A stretch of DNA of 26,338 nucleotides from a virus. Under the pieces are notes generated by a model that was given only the letters and a program-made list of their open reading frames with translations, made no database searches and was not told where the DNA came from. The position numbers and the translations under genes were made by a program. Where the stretch lies: IMG/VR virus record IMGVR_UViG_3300042507_000843, positions 1 to 26,338 of that record, one strand, 5' to 3'. Below are positions 23,899 to 26,338 of the stretch, in pieces (positions within the stretch are counted from its first letter, which is position 1; the number at the start of each line of letters is the position of its first letter).

Positions 23899-25839
23899 TC
23901 AACCTAAAAATGAAAGCGTAAAAGTACGACTGCTGCCAAGTCTATTTTTAATGCGAAGTTTATTATCCACAAACCAAACGTTAATTTTTCCGTCAATATC
24001 GGGATTTGATCCAGTCGTAGACGCTTCAAAATCATTAGGCGTTCTTGCAGCAATCACATAAACGTCATCATCGCCGCAAGCCAAAATAGCTTGAGAAGCT
24101 GAGTCATAATTAACGCTAATAGCAACTAACAGTCGGTTTGCAGTTACGCCGCGACGATCAAATGCGTGCGTTCCGTCATCAGCGATTGCAACAGATTGCA
24201 CCGACAGCGCGCCATGATTTTCGGCACCAGTAAGCGCGCCGTCCACCAGCATTGGAGTTTGACGCGTCGATTGTGTAGAGCCAACGTAATTAAGTTCAAA
24301 TCCGCGAATGTTGAATCCGTTAACAATACCACCCCACCCCGCGTCGGCGTACGTTCCTGCTGCACGGAAAAACGGTTTGGCGTTAGCCGGGGTTTTTACG
24401 CCGTCAAGGTTAATGATGTTTGTAGCATTAAGAATGCGGCCAGCGTTGGTATTTGCGACAAGCATCGCAGCTTGAGTAATTTTTGCGACCGAAATGTTGT
24501 TAAGCGACAAAAAGCCGACGTTTGACGGGGGAAAATCGCTAGAAACGATGCCAAGTACGCCATTACGATTAACTATTACGTTTGACAATGAAACCAAAGG
24601 CCGGTCAATCGTGTCGTTATAGCCAAGCGTGGCGGACATTATTAAATTTATGTCGGCATTTGCAATGCCAGATTTAATTTCGTTATAAACCGTCAATCCA
24701 TCGACTATTGCACCTGTTGATTTTTCGTCGTAATAAGCGCCTTGATAGACCGACGTTAGGGTAACGCTACCGTTGAGCGGAGATGTTGCAACACCGCCAC
24801 TTAAATAGTCGTAATACATAAACGTGATGTCGTTGATAGTTCCAACGCCATACTGCAAGTCAATTTCTACGCTACCACCAGAAAGGCAATACCCATCATT
24901 ACGAATAATTTTTTCATCGTTGATGTTAGCAATGCCTTGAACCTTGATGGCTCGACCACGGCAGTTGGTGTACGTATTTCCGCTAGAAATAAACAGCGAT
25001 GGCGGAAACACTTTGTGTGATCCGTCTGCGCTAGGAAAGTTTGACGGGTTGGGAGAAGCAAAAACGATTCCGTCATAGTCAAAGTTCGCAGCAGACCCCG
25101 CAGCATCGCCGCCAGAAATGTTACTGATTGAATTTCCGGTATGGATACATTGATAAATCCATCGAAGTTCGCCCCCACCAAGATTGACAACGGACGCGCC
25201 AATTCCGGTGGTGCCGGAAATGCTGACTATTCCAGTACCTGCGGCGCGGGTAATGTTTTCTATTCGGTTTTCCGCTATGTAAACGGTATTGAAAGACCCC
25301 GCAACCAACAAGCCAAAATTGCGGTCGGTGACGGCAAGCATTCTGAAGTTTTTGAATACGCAACCTTTGACTGTTGCGTTTGGCAGATTGCTTGTCATTG
25401 GCGTAGTGTTTCTTACATACACGCCGCCAGCCGCCAAGTTTGATCCAATAAAGGTCAAGCCAGAAAGGATAAAATTGTAGCCGCCACAAACAAACGTCCA
25501 GATGTTGTTGGCAAGTGCGTCACCAGAGTAAGTAATAACGCCCTCACCATAAATCTCAAGATCGTTAATGAGGCTAATAGTGTAGGTATCGGTAACAATG
25601 TAGTTACCTTTTGGAAAATAAATTGACTTTGCGCCCGAAGCAACAGCCGCTTGCAGCGCCGCTGTGCAATCCGTTACGCCGGTTGAATCGGCTCCAAAAT
25701 CTAAAATGCTGACAAATTGGCGAATCTGGTCAATGGTTGCTTTTACCGTGATGTTGTTTCCATCAACGATAGGCAACACGCTGGCCCCAGAAATAGGCTC
25801 AACAGCGGCAGGCAGTTCAGAAATTTTAATGATTGCCAT
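23899..25839 (-). CDS. Tailspike with right-handed beta-helix (pectate-lyase-type fold)
   Basis: This 646-residue protein opens with an N-terminal attachment module (KISELPAAVEPISGASVLPI) shared with the neighbouring fibre. Then comes SILDFGADSTGVTDCTAALQ and SIYFPKGNYIVTDTYTISLI, the classic entry to a pectate-lyase-like beta helix used by spikes that bind or degrade surface polysaccharide. Asn/Gly/Ile-rich coils follow to about residue 500, and a C-terminal beta domain (FEASTTGSNPDIDGKINVWF) ends with LRIKNRLGSSRTFTLSFLG. GGAG lies six bases upstream. The gene is visibly AT-richer than its neighbours, suggesting acquisition by exchange. Catalytic residues cannot be placed by eye. Confidence 0.87.
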   Translation of the reverse strand: MAIIKISELPAAVEPISGASVLPIVDGNNITVKATIDQIRQFVSILDFGADSTGVTDCTAALQAAVASGAKSIYFPKGNYIVTDTYTISLINDLEIYGEGVITYSGDALANNIWTFVCGGYNFILSGLTFIGSNLAAGGVYVRNTTPMTSNLPNATVKGCVFKNFRMLAVTDRNFGLLVAGSFNTVYIAENRIENITRAAGTGIVSISGTTGIGASVVNLGGGELRWIYQCIHTGNSISNISGGDAAGSAANFDYDGIVFASPNPSNFPSADGSHKVFPPSLFISSGNTYTNCRGRAIKVQGIANINDEKIIRNDGYCLSGGSVEIDLQYGVGTINDITFMYYDYLSGGVATSPLNGSVTLTSVYQGAYYDEKSTGAIVDGLTVYNEIKSGIANADINLIMSATLGYNDTIDRPLVSLSNVIVNRNGVLGIVSSDFPPSNVGFLSLNNISVAKITQAAMLVANTNAGRILNATNIINLDGVKTPANAKPFFRAAGTYADAGWGGIVNGFNIRGFELNYVGSTQSTRQTPMLVDGALTGAENHGALSVQSVAIADDGTHAFDRRGVTANRLLVAISVNYDSASQAILACGDDDVYVIAARTPNDFEASTTGSNPDIDGKINVWFVDNKLRIKNRLGSSRTFTLSFLG

Positions 25840-25842
25840 TCA

Positions 25843-26004
25843 TCACTCCAGCAGCAGCAAGCCGCCGTTCTCTTGCACCAAGTTTTCGCCGGTTTCGGTT
25901 TCCAGATTGCCAAATATCACGTCGCTTGCGTAGCCCGTCAAAAACGAAGCAATGCCGCCAAGCCCTAGCCCGACCGCATTTCGCAAACCAACTCCGAAGC
26001 TCAT
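25843..26004 (-). CDS. 53-residue hypothetical protein between small virion gene and spike
   Basis: The ATG at 26004 overlaps the preceding stop as ATGA, and the stop lies 3 bases before the spike ATG, so the frame fills the gap exactly. The product begins MSFGVGLRNAVGLGLGGIAS followed by FLTGYASDVIF, with GxxxG-type spacing that could form a membrane or packing helix. It ends with an acidic tail and LLLLE. No family is recognised. Its end also carries the GGAG for the spike. Confidence 0.65.
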   Translation of the reverse strand: MSFGVGLRNAVGLGLGGIASFLTGYASDVIFGNLETETGENLVQENGGLLLLE

Positions 26005-26303
26005 CGGATGTTGATGGGCTTGGCGTACAAGTCGCCGTCAGCCGTTACGCGAATGGCACTCACTCGCCAGGGCGCGCCAGTGCCTTGCGGCACAATAAAC
26101 GGAATTGGCGTGTTGGCCGGGATCGGAGTGCTGGAAGTCGTTGCCGTCACGCCTTCCCCCACGACCACGTACGCGGCTGACGTACACCATACCACTACGC
26201 CCTGCGGGCCGGACTGCCAAGTCGCCGTAGAGCCTGCGGTGCCCGTGTACGCTACCGTACGACCGGGGTATACGGCATCGGCCATCGGATTAAGAAGTTC
26301 CAT
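26001..26303 (-). CDS. Small beta-rich virion protein
   Basis: This 100-residue protein starts MELLNPMADAVYPGRTVAYT and consists of Thr/Ala/Val-rich strands with proline turns (TTSSTPIPANTPIPFIVPQG), ending DGDLYAKPINIR. A GAGGG lies about six bases before the ATG. It precedes the 53-residue gene and the spike in the late operon. A minor structural role is likely, but no family is recognised. Confidence 0.68.
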   Translation of the reverse strand: MELLNPMADAVYPGRTVAYTGTAGSTATWQSGPQGVVVWCTSAAYVVVGEGVTATTSSTPIPANTPIPFIVPQGTGAPWRVSAIRVTADGDLYAKPINIR

Positions 26304-26312
26304 GTTCTACCC

Positions 26313-26338
26313 TCACGCTAAGAAGCGCAGTTTATAAA
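26313..26338 (-). CDS. C-terminal fragment of an upstream late gene (window edge)
   Basis: In one leftward frame the edge reads YKLRFLA followed by TGA at 26315-26313, nine bases before the next ATG. This matches the tight spacing of the operon. Only seven residues are visible, so identity cannot be given. By P22-like gene order it could be the portal, but this is a guess. Confidence 0.3.

Noticed and set aside
1-26338. CRISPR arrays, tRNA genes, insertion sequences, integrase or attachment sites
   Set aside because: No regularly spaced repeats, cloverleaf-like sequence, transposase or recombinase motifs were seen on either strand. Absence of an integrase in this window does not settle whether the phage is temperate.

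Overview
The window is about 26 kb of a tailed double-stranded DNA phage (or a prophage of one) with a P22-type, short-tailed virion. The evidence is a P22-like coat protein preceded by a scaffold-like protein, then gp4-like and gp10-like head-completion proteins and three consecutive ejection-type proteins. The spanin pair implies a Gram-negative host. The high GC content of most genes and the lack of relatives that can be named from sequence alone do not allow a finer host assignment. No integrase, excisionase, repressor, terminase or complete portal gene is present. Terminase and portal presumably lie outside the window, probably beyond the right edge. Coding is almost continuous: the longest stretch without a gene is the 87-base divergent region at 5888-5974.

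Left part (1-5887, read leftward): a replication module. From the promoter region outward it holds a DUF2800/Cas4-like PD-(D/E)XK nuclease, a putative single-strand-binding protein, a family A DNA polymerase with 3'-5' exonuclease, and a primase-helicase that runs off the left edge. Middle (5975-7756, read rightward): a short operon with a VRR-NUC nuclease, an SNF2-type helicase and a 65-residue protein. The two operons diverge from overlapping promoters whose -35 boxes share the same bases and which enclose a palindrome. This nuclease/SSB/PolA/primase/VRR-NUC/SNF2 set resembles a replication cassette known from many phages and prophages.

Right part (7727-26338, read leftward): one long, tightly coupled late operon. 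In reading order it holds a C-terminal fragment at the edge, two small proteins, an AT-richer beta-helix tailspike, a fibre-like protein sharing the spike's N-terminal module, scaffold, coat, decoration protein, head fibre and a 65-residue protein. It continues with gp4-like adaptor, gp10-like stabilisation protein, two fibre-type proteins, a glycine-rich adhesin, a small virion protein, a GNAT acetyltransferase and three ejection proteins (236, 410 and 833 residues). The lysis cassette follows: holin, small membrane protein, M15 endopeptidase, and i-spanin with the o-spanin nested inside it. The operon ends with a small HExxH metalloprotein and a metallophosphoesterase with an N-terminal helix-turn-helix. 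Its end overlaps the end of the rightward operon by 30 bases.

Nothing here is a clear new defence or mobile system. The most notable points are the compact divergent control region with a possibly leaderless nuclease mRNA, a 53-residue gene hidden between two virion genes, the modular and compositionally distinct spike, the nested spanins, intercistronic hairpins without U-tracts, and the unexplained pair of putative metalloenzymes between the lysis and replication modules.
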